64,000 bases of DNA. It comes from Gnetum montanum. Taxonomy: Eukaryota > Streptophyta > Gnetopsida > Gnetales > Gnetaceae. Both the position numbers and the translations under genes were made by a program. Positions 37,245 to 46,998 of the stretch are shown one piece after another; positions within the stretch are counted from its first letter, which is position 1; each line of letters begins with the position of its first letter. The notes under the pieces were generated by a model, which saw only the letters and a list, made by a program, of their open reading frames with translations, did not search any database and was not told where the DNA came from. Location of the stretch: positions 355,150 to 419,149 of the forward strand of contig MNCI01005936.1 in assembly GCA_015680685.1 (NCBI GenBank), read 5' to 3'.

Positions 37245-38780
37245 CTAGCTATCATTACCATGTGAAAAAGGAAATCTCCTAAGCATGTGTTTTTGTACAA
37301 ACTTCAGATTTAATGCACCTACCCAATACTCATGGAGATGCAACATGATTGAGCAATGGCCCTTTGGATGGTCATATATGGAGATGTCACATCCATTATC
37401 TTTGTATGTGGTTGAGTCTATAGCCTCACTTACTTCAATCATTTTTCCTATTTGCTAAAAAGTGTTCCTAGCTGTTTCTTGGTACTACTTCCTCTATTTA
37501 TAGTGATTACCTAGTTTGTTTTGTGCTACTCTCTCCTCTATGATTTCTATGAAAGTTTTAACTTTTTCATTCATCCATTCTGACATCTTATCCAACTTTT
37601 CTTCAAGCTCATTGATAACTTCTTATTGACAAGGTTTGTTGTAAAATCACCTTATCAAGAGATACTTCTTTTTCCTTATCATAGATATGGACCCTTTTCA
37701 TTTGAAGAATTAGGTCCTAGTTATTTTCCTCTACATTCTCTCATTTACATAGCTCTCCTTCTTCTTTTGCCACTCACTCAACTAACCTTTGTATCTAATG
37801 GGCTTTAAATTTGTATAATTGACCTTAAGCATATATCCCAAGGGTCTCTCTCATTTCATTGCAAAGCCCATCTATGATGTGAAAAAATTAATCTTTTTAA
37901 GAGAACTCATGGCCAGGACATCTATGTAGTAGCGAATAATATCTATCCAAGGCCACATCCAAGGGATCATGATTTTCTTGCTTCCACTCTTGGATTTTTT
38001 TTCTTAGGTTGGATACTCTCACATAGGTTTTATATTTTTCATTAAAAAGTTCTAACATTGTGGACCACTAGTGGATGGAACTTGGTTCCAATAATCTACA
38101 CCAACTTTTAGCTTTGTTGATTAGTGTCCTAGGAAAGAGCTTAAGTTTTTGCCACCCACTCTCAATGTTGTATAAGGCATAAGCATCCTGGAAGACTTGT
38201 AGATGATGTTTTGGATTAGAATCATAGCCTCCTGCAAACTTAGGGATATTATTCATATCAAGCCTAGGTAGGAAAGTTTCCTTGTGATGCCTATGAGGCA
38301 TCTTAACTAGCTCTGTGATTTGCATTAGGCTCTTAGTGACCAACAAGGGTTCATTGTCATCAAACATGTTGTGATGAAAATTTCTATTTTTGTTCATTTG
38401 ATTGTGATGATCTTTTCTATGTTCATTTTTATGTCTTTCATTTTCCCCTTGGGTTTGATTTCTATCTTTATCTTGGCCCCATAGTGGAGCTCTATCTCTA
38501 TACCTACATTCATCTTTGTCAAGACTAGACATTGAAGAGAAAGAGGAAGATGAGGAGTTGGGAGAATCACCATAGCTTCTATAGTTCTCCCCATGGTCCT
38601 TTGATTTATCTTGTCTAGGTTTAGAGGAGGTCCTAGGCCTTGAGGCCCTCCTTGTTCTATAAATTTCTTCATCTCCTCTAGTATTGTCTACACTAGCTGA
38701 ATGTAGTCTTTGTGTATAGTAAGGGTCTAAATGAGCATAGGAAATCCTTGTTTGAGGTTGTTCACTTCAATTTTCTTCAG
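37245..38780 (-). pseudogene. gag of element 5 (partly open)
   Basis: The longest open part is 38068-38532 (154 codons). It runs from RYRDRAPLWGQDKDRNQ through KSLMQITELVKMPHRH to MNNIPKFAGGYDSNPKHHLQ and FQDAYALYNIESGWQKLKLF, the same gag-core block as in elements 2 and 3. A decayed zinc knuckle (CDISIYDHPKGHC, with a Cys-to-Ser change) lies at about 37360-37400. Frames shift in between. Confidence 0.8.
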
Positions 38781-38842
38781 TATATATCCTATCATTTCTT
38801 CTATGAGTGTTTTCATCATATGATGCATTATTGATTCTGTGT

Positions 38843-39705
38843 TGATGGGATGCGATATCGCATGGGCCATGATATCGCTTACACGATATCGCTTACGCGA
38901 TATCGCTACCATCGTGATATTGCATCCCTAGCGATATCTCTATCATCACGATATTGCATCCCTCGCGATATCATGTACGCGATATCACAGTGTGCCGTCA
39001 TATTTATAAATAAGAGGCGGCTCTCCCTTATTTCATCATTCTAGGCTAGATAGTAGGGAAACTCTGGCAAATTGATTACTCTGCCCGTAGTAGGAGTCCT
39101 AAAATGAACGGATCTTTATTTGAGAAAACATTGTACCTGAACACAAGTTTGTGTATGGCAATAAAAATAAGCTTCTTGGATAAACCTTATAGTGCATGAA
39201 ATAGGCTAATTAGGATTTTATTTACTATTATTTATTACCTGTTATTTATTATCTGTTATTTACTGCTTTCTCTCTCAACCCTTCTCTCCTAGTTAAGTGC
39301 CTCAGTACCACGACTTCGAGCACGTGCGTTACACGTGGTGATCCCTGTAATGACTAGCATTTGGTTGCCATGATTGCATCGGTTCAGGGTGTGTACAGTA
39401 AGTGGGAATGGATGCTAACGCTAGGTAATTTAGACTTAGTTCATTAGTTAGAGTTAGGAATTAGTCTCTCTACCCTTCAACTCATTAGCATAGGAGATAA
39501 AACATAAAAAGTTATAAAAATTGTATACCTCAGACTTACTTAACCATACACCATGATAAATACAAGTAAGTATGGAAAAAGAATGAATGATTAACCCTAA
39601 GTGTTGCATGGGCGTGTAGGCACTTAGTCTATGGAGTTCGACCAAATCACACGTGCTACTCTTGTATTCGTATGGTTGAGTGTAGGGGCATCTCACCACT
39701 CATCA
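38843..39705 (+). repeat. 5' LTR of element 3
   Basis: Begins TGATGGGATGCG and ends CCACTCATCA. TATA-like TTTATAAATAAG at 39003-39014. The U3 holds the GATATC array described separately. Confidence 0.9.
38854..38986 (+). promoter_or_regulatory. GATATC palindrome array in U3
   Basis: Seven GATATC hexamers, at 38854, 38871, 38885, 38899, 38933, 38967 and 38981, plus GATATT variants near 38915 and 38950, so spacing is about 14-18 bp. Several extend to the 8-bp palindrome CGATATCG. The array lies directly upstream of the TATA-like box at 39003, so it may bind a regulator. That role is inferred from position only. Confidence 0.7.
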
Positions 39706-39706
39706 T

Positions 39707-39724
39707 TGGCGCCGTTGCTGGGGA
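39707..39724 (+). promoter_or_regulatory. tRNA-Asp primer-binding site, element 3
   Basis: TGGCGCCGTTGCTGGGGA differs at one base from the complement of the plant tRNA-Asp 3' end. It begins one base after the LTR. Confidence 0.9.
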
Positions 39725-39847
39725 CTAAGTGTTTGTGCACTAAATAGAACATAGGATATCACTCACATCATTGGGAGCCTAAATGAATCTTTGGGTTAAT
39801 TTAAGAAAAATATTTTATAACGGTAAATAACATACCAATAAGACACA

Positions 39848-40603
39848 ATGTCTTCTTCTTCTTCTCATAAGAGCATTACACCACCTAGGGACAATACTAG
39901 AGATAGTCGGCAATCAAAAACACATAACCAAAATCTGCCAAGTCCTCAACAATACCGGATAGTCTATACTCATCCCAATGAGTATATTCCAAACTTTACC
40001 TTTATCCTCCATCAAGACAAACAACTGCAATGGAGATATTTGCAAGGTAACATAGTGTTACCTCCAGATTGGGTAGTCCCAAACATGCTTCTATAAGCTC
40101 TGGCACAAATTGGCATGACACAGATTTATGCTGAATATGTTGTAGCAGATTTTGACTCAAGGGATTATTATCCCATAGAAGCACAACATATGAGGGACTC
40201 AATGCAAGAGAGCCAACATACACTGTTGAAGGGCAAGGAGGTCCCACACGTCCTTAGTGAAATCAGAGATGGTGAACCACTCATAACGGGTTCTCTATCA
40301 AAAGATGTTCCCCCTTCTAACGATGGTGAGGAGGTGGGGTATCAAAACCTACAATCCACAATACACAACCCTAGTTCTGATCCTCGTGAACACCAGTTGT
40401 TCACTGAGGGATCAACAACATATAACAAGGATGGGCACTTAGATCATCATCACAATCGGGGCCAAAACCACAGAAGAGGTGGTAGGAAACATCATCATGG
40501 TGATGGTTCTCCTTCTTCTTCCACTTCTTCACATCATTCACCCTCTCCTTCCACATTTTGGCTCAACCATCATGAACATAACAGTGAGGATAGAGGTAGG
40601 TAA
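39848..40603 (+). pseudogene. gag N-terminal part, element 3 (one in-frame stop)
   Basis: A single frame runs from ATG at 39848 (MSSSSSHKSITPP) to 40603, with one stop at 40094-40096. The last third is rich in His, Asp, Arg and Ser (for example HHHNRGQNHRRGGRKHHHGD), also seen in element 2. The start fits: it lies about 120 bp after the primer site and is the first ATG in a long frame. Confidence 0.75.
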
Positions 40604-40735
40604 AACAAGAGACCTTGACGGGAAAGTCGAGAGAGAGGACAAGGGCATGAATGAAGGGAAAGTAGGGAACAATGAAGACATCACAAGTGTCATGAATGAG
40701 ATGATCATGATGAGCCCCTACTTGCCACCTGAAGT

Positions 40736-41760
40736 ATGCTTGACATAATGGAGGCAATAAGAATTCCAACAAGGCATCAAAAGGACAGTCGGATCAAGCA
40801 TTTAGACATGAACAATATCCCATGCTTTGAAGGGGGATACAACGCTGATCCGCAACATCATTTACAGGCATTCCACGATGCTTGTGCCTTGAAAAATATA
40901 GAAAATGAGTGGCAGAATCTAAAGTTATTTCCTAGGATACTCATTAAGGAAGCATAGAGTTGGTACTGATCCTTAGAGCTGGAAACCATCAGGAGGTGGA
41001 GTACGACGTTAGAACTCTTCAACGATAAGTATCAAACGTACTCCAGAGTGTCTAATTTGCATAAGCAAATCCAAGGCTAGAAGCAAAGAACTCATGAACC
41101 CTTAGATGCTACCATGAGCTGCTACTATGCATTGTTACATCATTGCCCGGGCCATGGTTATGCACAGCGGGATCAACTACACCACATCGTAGATGGGCTA
41201 AGATATGAGACTAGGAGAACCCTTGGGACTTATGCCCAAGGGAGACTATCAGAACTTAGAACCCATGAGGTTCATCGCTTGTTGGAACAAGTAGCAAAAG
41301 AAGAAGGTGAACTATGAAAAAGAGAGAGTGCGGAAGAATACAACTGTGATCCCTCCCTTTGGAAGAAGGGAGTGAAATTTTGCGATGAAGAGGATGAGTC
41401 ACCACTCAAAGAGTTGATGAACAGAAAAACCTTGCTGATTCAAAAACTAACAACAGAAGTATCAGCTAAGATGGATCAATTATGAGATTCCTTAGACTCC
41501 AAACTTGAAACTATCTTGAAAATTTTAGAGGAGTCTAAGGAGGAACGAAGTAGTGACAAAGGTAAGACAAAGCAGAGAGATTCAAGCCATGCACATAATA
41601 AGGGTAAGGGAAAAATTACTATTTCCAATGGAGTTGTGGATTCAGACATAGATGATGGCAGTGGATGTGAGATTTGCCATTATGATCATCCCAAGGGATG
41701 TTGTCCAATCATCTCACATCTACAGGAGTCTAGGTTGTATGCACTTACTCCATGACTTAA
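40736..41760 (+). pseudogene. gag core and zinc knuckle, element 3 (broken)
   Basis: The gag core begins near MNNIPCFEGGYNADPQHHLQ and runs through FHDACALKNIENEWQNLKLF, YQTYSRVSNL and HHCPGHGYAQRDQLHHIVDG to LEQVAKEEGEL (41317). The last part (41516-41755) is Lys/Asp-rich and ends in CEICHYDHPKGCCP, a CCHC-like zinc knuckle. Only a few stops separate the open blocks, fewer than in the other elements. Confidence 0.8.
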
Positions 41761-42409
41761 CCAACGGCAAACACCCTGAAGGTTACCTTATCCTCAAGGT
41801 AACCCAAGGCAGTTCCACCAACCATTAATGTACTATCCAAGTGGAACTCCATCACAACCCATCGGACAGAATCACTCAACCATGGCATCACAGTCATGGG
41901 GGATGCCATCACCAAAACAACAATACCCTTACTGGTAACCTAATACTTATGGCTATTATGTGCAATAGCCAGTTTCTCCAAGTGACTCTATGAGTCACAC
42001 AACTCCCCAACATCACTACCAAGTTTGAGAGTACTTTAGAGGGACTCCTTCTCCTCCAAGAGGCATCCCATATACTTACCATCCTCCAACTCCATCCACA
42101 CCTCTTACACTTGTAGTTCCCATACAACCTGCTCTAACAATGCAAGGGGAACTCTCCACTCAACCATAGCAATGCCATGTTACGAGAGCCGTAAACATCC
42201 AACCTATTGCTAGTTCTAACAATTGTAAAAAGAGAAGACCTTTCTTCAGAACCAGAAGCCTAGACAAGCTCTCGCAACAACAAGTGGTTGAGCCCATGTA
42301 CACTCCTCCATGTAACACTTCGGAGCATCCTTTAGTCTAACAACAGAGCTGTACGCATACGGTTATGTTAACGCATACTGTAACCAACTAGATCAAGGTA
42401 GGCCATCTT

Positions 42410-43024
42410 CCTAGGAAACTATCTAAACCTGGGAGTCCCTTAATCAATTTACAAATCATTGGGAACAAACCACTTAAGGCTCTTCTTGACTTAGGTTCCG
42501 GGGTTAACTTAATTTCACGAGAAATGTATCAAGCCTGGAACCTTTCCCAACTTAAGAAGAGCAACATTCAACTAGAGCTAGCAAACCAGTCCATCACCAT
42601 TCCCTTGGGATTGGTGGAGGACATTATTACCACTGTAGGTGCTTGGTCCTACCTAGCTGACTTCTTGGTGATAGAAGTTAATAGCAACAACGGGGGCTTC
42701 TCAATTATAATGGGAAGGTCATGGCTAAGTACAGTAGATGCGTACCTAGGGATCTATGATCTTTCCTTGCAGATATCTAAGATAAATATTTATGGAAAGA
42801 TCGAGAAGAAGAAAGTTCCGTGCATCACATATAGTGACTCAAAGGGTGATGACATGGAAGAATGTTCAACATCTCTTCCATGTAATTGGTGTGTCCAAGA
42901 AATACAAATTCAAAAGTTCCTGTATGTTGCAACCACACAAGTAGTGGACACCTCGTGGTTGACAGCTATTAGAAAGAGCAAACCAATATGCACGGAACGA
43001 ATTGAGAAAACAATGGAGGCATAG
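42410..43024 (+). pseudogene. aspartic protease, element 3
   Basis: The catalytic region reads ALLDLGSGVNLIS, close to the DLGAS form typical of Athila/Tat proteases, so the Asp is kept. LELANQSITIPLGLVEDI, DFLVIEV, IIMGRSWLSTVDA and DLSLQIS follow. The open stretch is 42524-43024. The frame ends at 43024 before any RT sequence, and RT/RNase H/integrase are missing from the element. It is listed as a pseudogene because gag is interrupted; the protease itself could be nearly intact. Confidence 0.8.
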
Positions 43025-43150
43025 ATACATTGGAGTATGAGAGTCACCAACTTTCACTCCTTAATCTGAGAACATCAGTGGGAAGAAGTTGGACACTTTT
43101 ACAAAATTCAAATAGACACTCATTATTTTGGATCTCTCCCTTGCAATTCA

Positions 43151-43164
43151 GTCATGGGGGAGAT
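43151..43164 (+). promoter_or_regulatory. internal polypurine-tract-like motif, element 3
   Basis: GTCATGGGGGAGATGG lies about 2.1 kb before the 3' LTR. Its AGTCATGGGGG core is identical to the 3' polypurine tract of the same element. Confidence 0.5.
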
Positions 43165-43199
43165 GGCCACCTATGCAGATCATTGGAGGCCCTCAGTTC

Positions 43200-43445
43200 T
43201 TTTTAGTTTTTTTTACACGTTTTTGTTTCGCACATTTTTTTTACACATTTTTGTTTTACACATTTTTGTTTTACACATTTTTGTCTTATACATTTTTGTT
43301 TTACAAATTTCTTTAAATTTTCTTATTTTTGTTTTACAAGTTTCTTTAACCTTCCCTATTTTTGTTTTACAAATTTCTTTAACCTTTCTTGTTTTTTTTT
43401 TTAACAAATTTCTTTAACTTTTCTTGTTTTTGTTTTTCAACATCG
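43200..43445 (+). repeat. AT-rich tandem repeat, TTTTTGTTTTACA units
   Basis: Units of about 17 bp (43240-43300), then about 35 bp (43300-43440). The related block follows pol or gag in the other elements. The Phe-rich ORFs here are translations of the repeat and not genes. Confidence 0.85.
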
Positions 43446-45250
43446 TTATACTTTTTCATTTTTTGTGTGTTTGTGTGTGTGTGATCCACTGTGTAAGTTT
43501 GTCACCCAATAAGTGTTCTTCCTGATGGTATGAACTATTTTCATATTGATTGCTAATGTTTGATTTTTACCTTTAAGTCATGATGTTGATACTAAGGTAT
43601 GTTTCTTTTGATATGGCAGGCAATGAGTTCACTTCATCCATCCATCCACCAGTTTCTATGGTCTCTCTTGGCTTGGAAATGTACAGTCCCCTTCATCATA
43701 AGAACTTTAACGAATCAGTGACTGGGCATTTCTCAAACTAAGGAAGGACTCAAGGATTGAAAAGGGTGTCAAGGGAACTTGATGCATTTGTGTTGGCCAT
43801 TTTCTTGGGTGCTTGGATATTGTCTTCTTGAGTTGTCTTGCCGTTCCAATGTTACCCAATTATCGGAAGCTAAGACAATATAAATAAAAAGTGTTTGCAT
43901 GGTGTTGTTCTCACACATAAAAACACAAAACACAAAAACAAAAAAAAAAGGAGAAGAAAAAAGAAAGAAAAGAAAAAGTGAGAATTCAAAGCACACTCCT
44001 TAAAAAAATAATCCCTTGGGCTACAAGCATTGGTTATGGAACCAAAAATGTTCCCTCTAACTAAGGCCCTTCTCACTTCCCATTCTCTCCTCCTTGTTTC
44101 ATCTGAACAGTGGTGGCTCTTTGGAGATGCATTCTTGTTACTCAAGGAAATGAATTAACAAAATGCATTAATGCGAAGTCACTGGATGTAGTTGGTTTGA
44201 GGCTGGAGTTGGAATGAGATTTGCCAAGTCACATTAATCATGAACTACACAAGGGGCTGTATCCGACCTTGTTCTTGAGACTCCATTCCATTCTCTTCTC
44301 TCCATCCTTCTCTCCGTTATTCACCTCATTGTCAGTTGTATCATTAGTATATATCTTGGTAGATATATTGTTTTCTTTTTGGTAAATTCTTGTGGTTAAG
44401 ACTTTAACTCTTATTCCACATGACATTCCCAGAGCCTACGGACTCTTTGAATGTGGATTTTTTAGGGCATTAAGGGCATGAGCTTGCTTTGGGAAGGACC
44501 CACTGACATTCCTATTTGGTGCACTAGTTAAATTCTTTCCTTTAACATTTTGCAAGTAATTTTATTTTGTTCATTTCCATCTTAACATCCATTTCATCAA
44601 TGCTATAGTTATTTCTTTTTCCTCATCTTTCTTGTTCCTCTTTCTTTTTCCATTCTTTGGCTACCAGAGGTTCGCGATTAGTCATGGGAGTACAGGGCCT
44701 GATTTTTTCAATTTTCTCCTAGCCCCAATTTTTTCAATTTTCTCCTAACCCCTACACCTTCGGTAGTCATTATTAATATATCTCCAGATCTGTATCAGCT
44801 ATACCACAATGTAGCCAATGGACTTACACCGAAGCAAGGTATCAATTACATGATGATTCAATTACCCTTGCTAATACAAAACTATGTTGTGTGTGCAAAT
44901 GGCGATCATGCAACAACAGACCGAATCTGGAGGGAGCACTTGGAATGGAGCAGTGCTGAAGCAACTATGCAAGGAGCAAAACCGATGGTGTGCTTATGGA
45001 TGGACAACAAAAGGTGCAATCTTGGTGTGGGTAGTAGAAACACTTCTTTCTCTCTCTCTTTCTCTCAAGTTGCCAAATAAGGCCTGATGTCAATGTACTA
45101 AGGTGTTCACCCTTGTTGTCCTAAACACTAGTTTTATCAAGTCTTGTAATGATGATCCATTCACATGTTATCCCATTAGTTTCATTTTGAGTCAATAATC
45201 CCATACCTTCCCGATATTATTGTAAGGAACTTGAGAACGAGTTTTCATTT
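43446..45250 (+). other. element 3 non-coding 3' internal region
   Basis: No domain is recognised and no env-like ORF. Contains the block GGGCATGAGCTTGCTTTGGGA (44466-44486), a damaged copy of the conserved ~51-bp block: GGGAAGGACCCACT is kept, but the right arm reads GACAT and the left ATGCAAG is lost. Confidence 0.55.
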
Positions 45251-45263
45251 AGTCATGGGGGTA
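45251..45263 (+). promoter_or_regulatory. 3' polypurine tract, element 3
   Basis: AGTCATGGGGGTA abuts the 3' LTR start at 45264. The best-preserved tract in the window. Confidence 0.85.
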
Positions 45264-46088
45264 TGATGGGACGCAATATCGCATGGGCTGTGATATCGTG
45301 TACACGATATCGCATCCTTCCTTCCTCCCTCCCCTCCCCCCCCCCCCCCCCCCCCCCCCCAATATCACGTACGCGATATTGCAGTGTGTCGTCATATCTG
45401 TAAATAAGAGGCAGCTCTCCCTTGTTTCATCATCCTAGGCTAGATAGTAGGGAAACTTTGGTAGATTGATCACTCTAGAGATAGAATATTTTCCATGTGC
45501 CTACAGTAGGAGTCCTAAAGTGAACGGATCTTTATTCGAGCAAACATTATACTTGAACACAAGTTTGTATACGGCAATATAGACGAGCTTCTTGGATAAA
45601 CCTTGCAGTGCATGGAATAGGCTAATTTGGATTTTATTTACTGTTATTTATTATTTGTTATTTACGGCTTTCTCTCTCAACCCTTCTCTCCTAGCTAAGT
45701 GCCTCAGTACCACCACTTCGAGCACGTGCATTATGCGTGGTGATCCTAGCAACAACTAGCGTTTGGTAGCCATGGTTGCANACCACTCATCATTAGCATC
45801 ATTGCTAGGGATGGTGCTAGTTATCTAGATTAGTTGTATTACAAAAGATCATTATAAAAGGGTATTAACAACATATCTTTCGAGAAGTATTCAAACACAC
45901 ACCACGAATCAATAACAATGTCTCACTGATGTGGAAATGATTATGAACTATGTAGTGCAACTATTCATTGGAGAACTAATGAATTATACAATGAAGAATA
46001 TTAGAGTGATCCATCTTANCGTGTAGGCACTTAGTTTGCAGAGTTCGACCAGATCGTGCATGCTACACTTGTATTCGTATGGTTGAGT
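45264..46088 (+). repeat. 3' LTR of element 3, with single-N joins
   Basis: Starts TGATGGGACGCAATATCG. 45264-45780 matches 38843-39379 of the 5' LTR, and 46020-46088 matches 39612-39682. Between them, 45782-46018 is a foreign piece. The U3 carries a run of 25 C (45336-45360) where the 5' LTR has the middle GATATC copies. Confidence 0.75.
45782..46018 (+). other. misplaced fragment: LTR end, primer site and leader of another element
   Basis: Begins ACCACTCATCA, then TAGCATCATTGCTAGGGA (a decayed tRNA-Asp primer site), then leader sequence homologous to the reverse complement of 33400-33540. It is flanked by Ns and has nearly the same length (237 bp) as the LTR piece it replaces (about 232 bp). 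Most likely a contig placed wrongly. Confidence 0.7.
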
Positions 46089-46089
46089 N

Positions 46090-46747
46090 GTTAATAATTA
46101 ACTACCCTAACATAAGTATCTGATCCCACTTTTCACACACATCCTTAACATGTATAACATTGCTAGGTTATCAAATGTTAAGCATTGTTGGGATTACCAA
46201 AAGTCATACACATGCTCGAAGTGGTCATACTTATGTGCTTAATTAATATGCATGGAAATGTAAATATTAACTAAGTATATGAAAGGTAAATTGCATGGAA
46301 AGTAAATCTAATCTAAGTCAAAGTGCTGCAATGAATAAGAATCAATCTCAATCTTATTGCCATTCATGGAATGTGTTCAAGTACATTGCTACTTGAATAA
46401 GACTCTATACAACTAACTTAGATCCACTTTGTGGGCACTCATTGACTATTCTCTAAGATCGCGGAATAAAACTACAAGAGTTTGGCTACTCTACTGAAAA
46501 AAATCTATGCAAAACTTTTTCCAACCCATGTTCCCAAGCACTATATTTATAGGCCGACACATATGCCACACTCTACTCAAAAAAATCTATGCAAAACTTT
46601 TTCCAAACCATGTTCCCAAGCACTATATTTATAGGTTGACACATATGCCACAATATCAAATATCTGACATCACATCTTGACCGCCAATATCAAGTATCTA
46701 ATATCGAGGCTCTGATATTAGAGCTAAGGCAAATAATGACTCATCCA
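46090..46747 (-). repeat. LTR, probable 5' LTR of element 5
   Basis: Collinear with 27645-28180 (minus strand). It ends at TGACTCATCCA with no polypurine tract beyond, so this is an outer LTR edge. Its 3' part is lost at the N at 46089. It holds an 82-bp tandem duplication (46489-46652) that carries the TATA-like CTATATTTATAGG twice. Confidence 0.7.
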
Positions 46748-46998
46748 ACATATTGAAAGAAAAGTTACCTGAGATGGAAAAATGAAGTACACAACCCAAA
46801 GTTGAGAATCCTAATAAGTGTTAGTCAAAACATTAAAAAATTTTAGGTAAAAACTACGAATTTAGAAAAGTACAAGATAAAGATATAAGCAAATATTATA
46901 TCGAAATAGCATTGACTACTAAGTGGTGTCCTTGTAGATAGTAAATACTCTTATTCTTTAAGCATCATTTTGGGTAAATTGAAAATGCAAATTTCTTG

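Larger units (their letters stand above)
34294..38842 (-). mobile_element. internal region of gypsy element 5, gag-only, cut by element 3
   Basis: In the minus-strand sense it has gag (38840 to about 37245), a Pro-rich region (37240-36800), an AT-rich block near 36290-36390, the 51-bp block (35267-35316) and a polypurine tract (34295-34306) beside the LTR at 33541-34293. No protease or pol domain is seen. The 5' end stops at 38842 where element 3 begins. The minus-strand LTR at 46090-46747 is the likely 5' LTR. Confidence 0.7.
38843..46088 (+). mobile_element. gypsy element 3, gag-protease non-autonomous element nested in element 5
   Basis: Layout: 5' LTR 38843-39705, near-perfect tRNA-Asp primer site, gag, zinc knuckle, protease, then no RT, RNase H or integrase. 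The sequence jumps from just after the protease (about 43050, equivalent to 15865 of element 2) to the post-integrase region (about 43110, equivalent to 18785). A 3' non-coding region, an intact polypurine tract and the 3' LTR follow. The LTRs are roughly 90% alike by eye, so this is the youngest element here. The 3' LTR is interrupted by single-N joins at 45781, 46019 and 46089. Confidence 0.85.

Noticed and set aside
38854-38986. CRISPR-like array
   Set aside because: Repeats are 6-8 bp palindromes in an LTR of a plant element; no repeat-spacer architecture.
43128-43417. Phe/Leu-rich membrane-like small proteins
   Set aside because: They translate the AT-rich TTTTGTTTTACA tandem repeat; no conservation of frame between elements.
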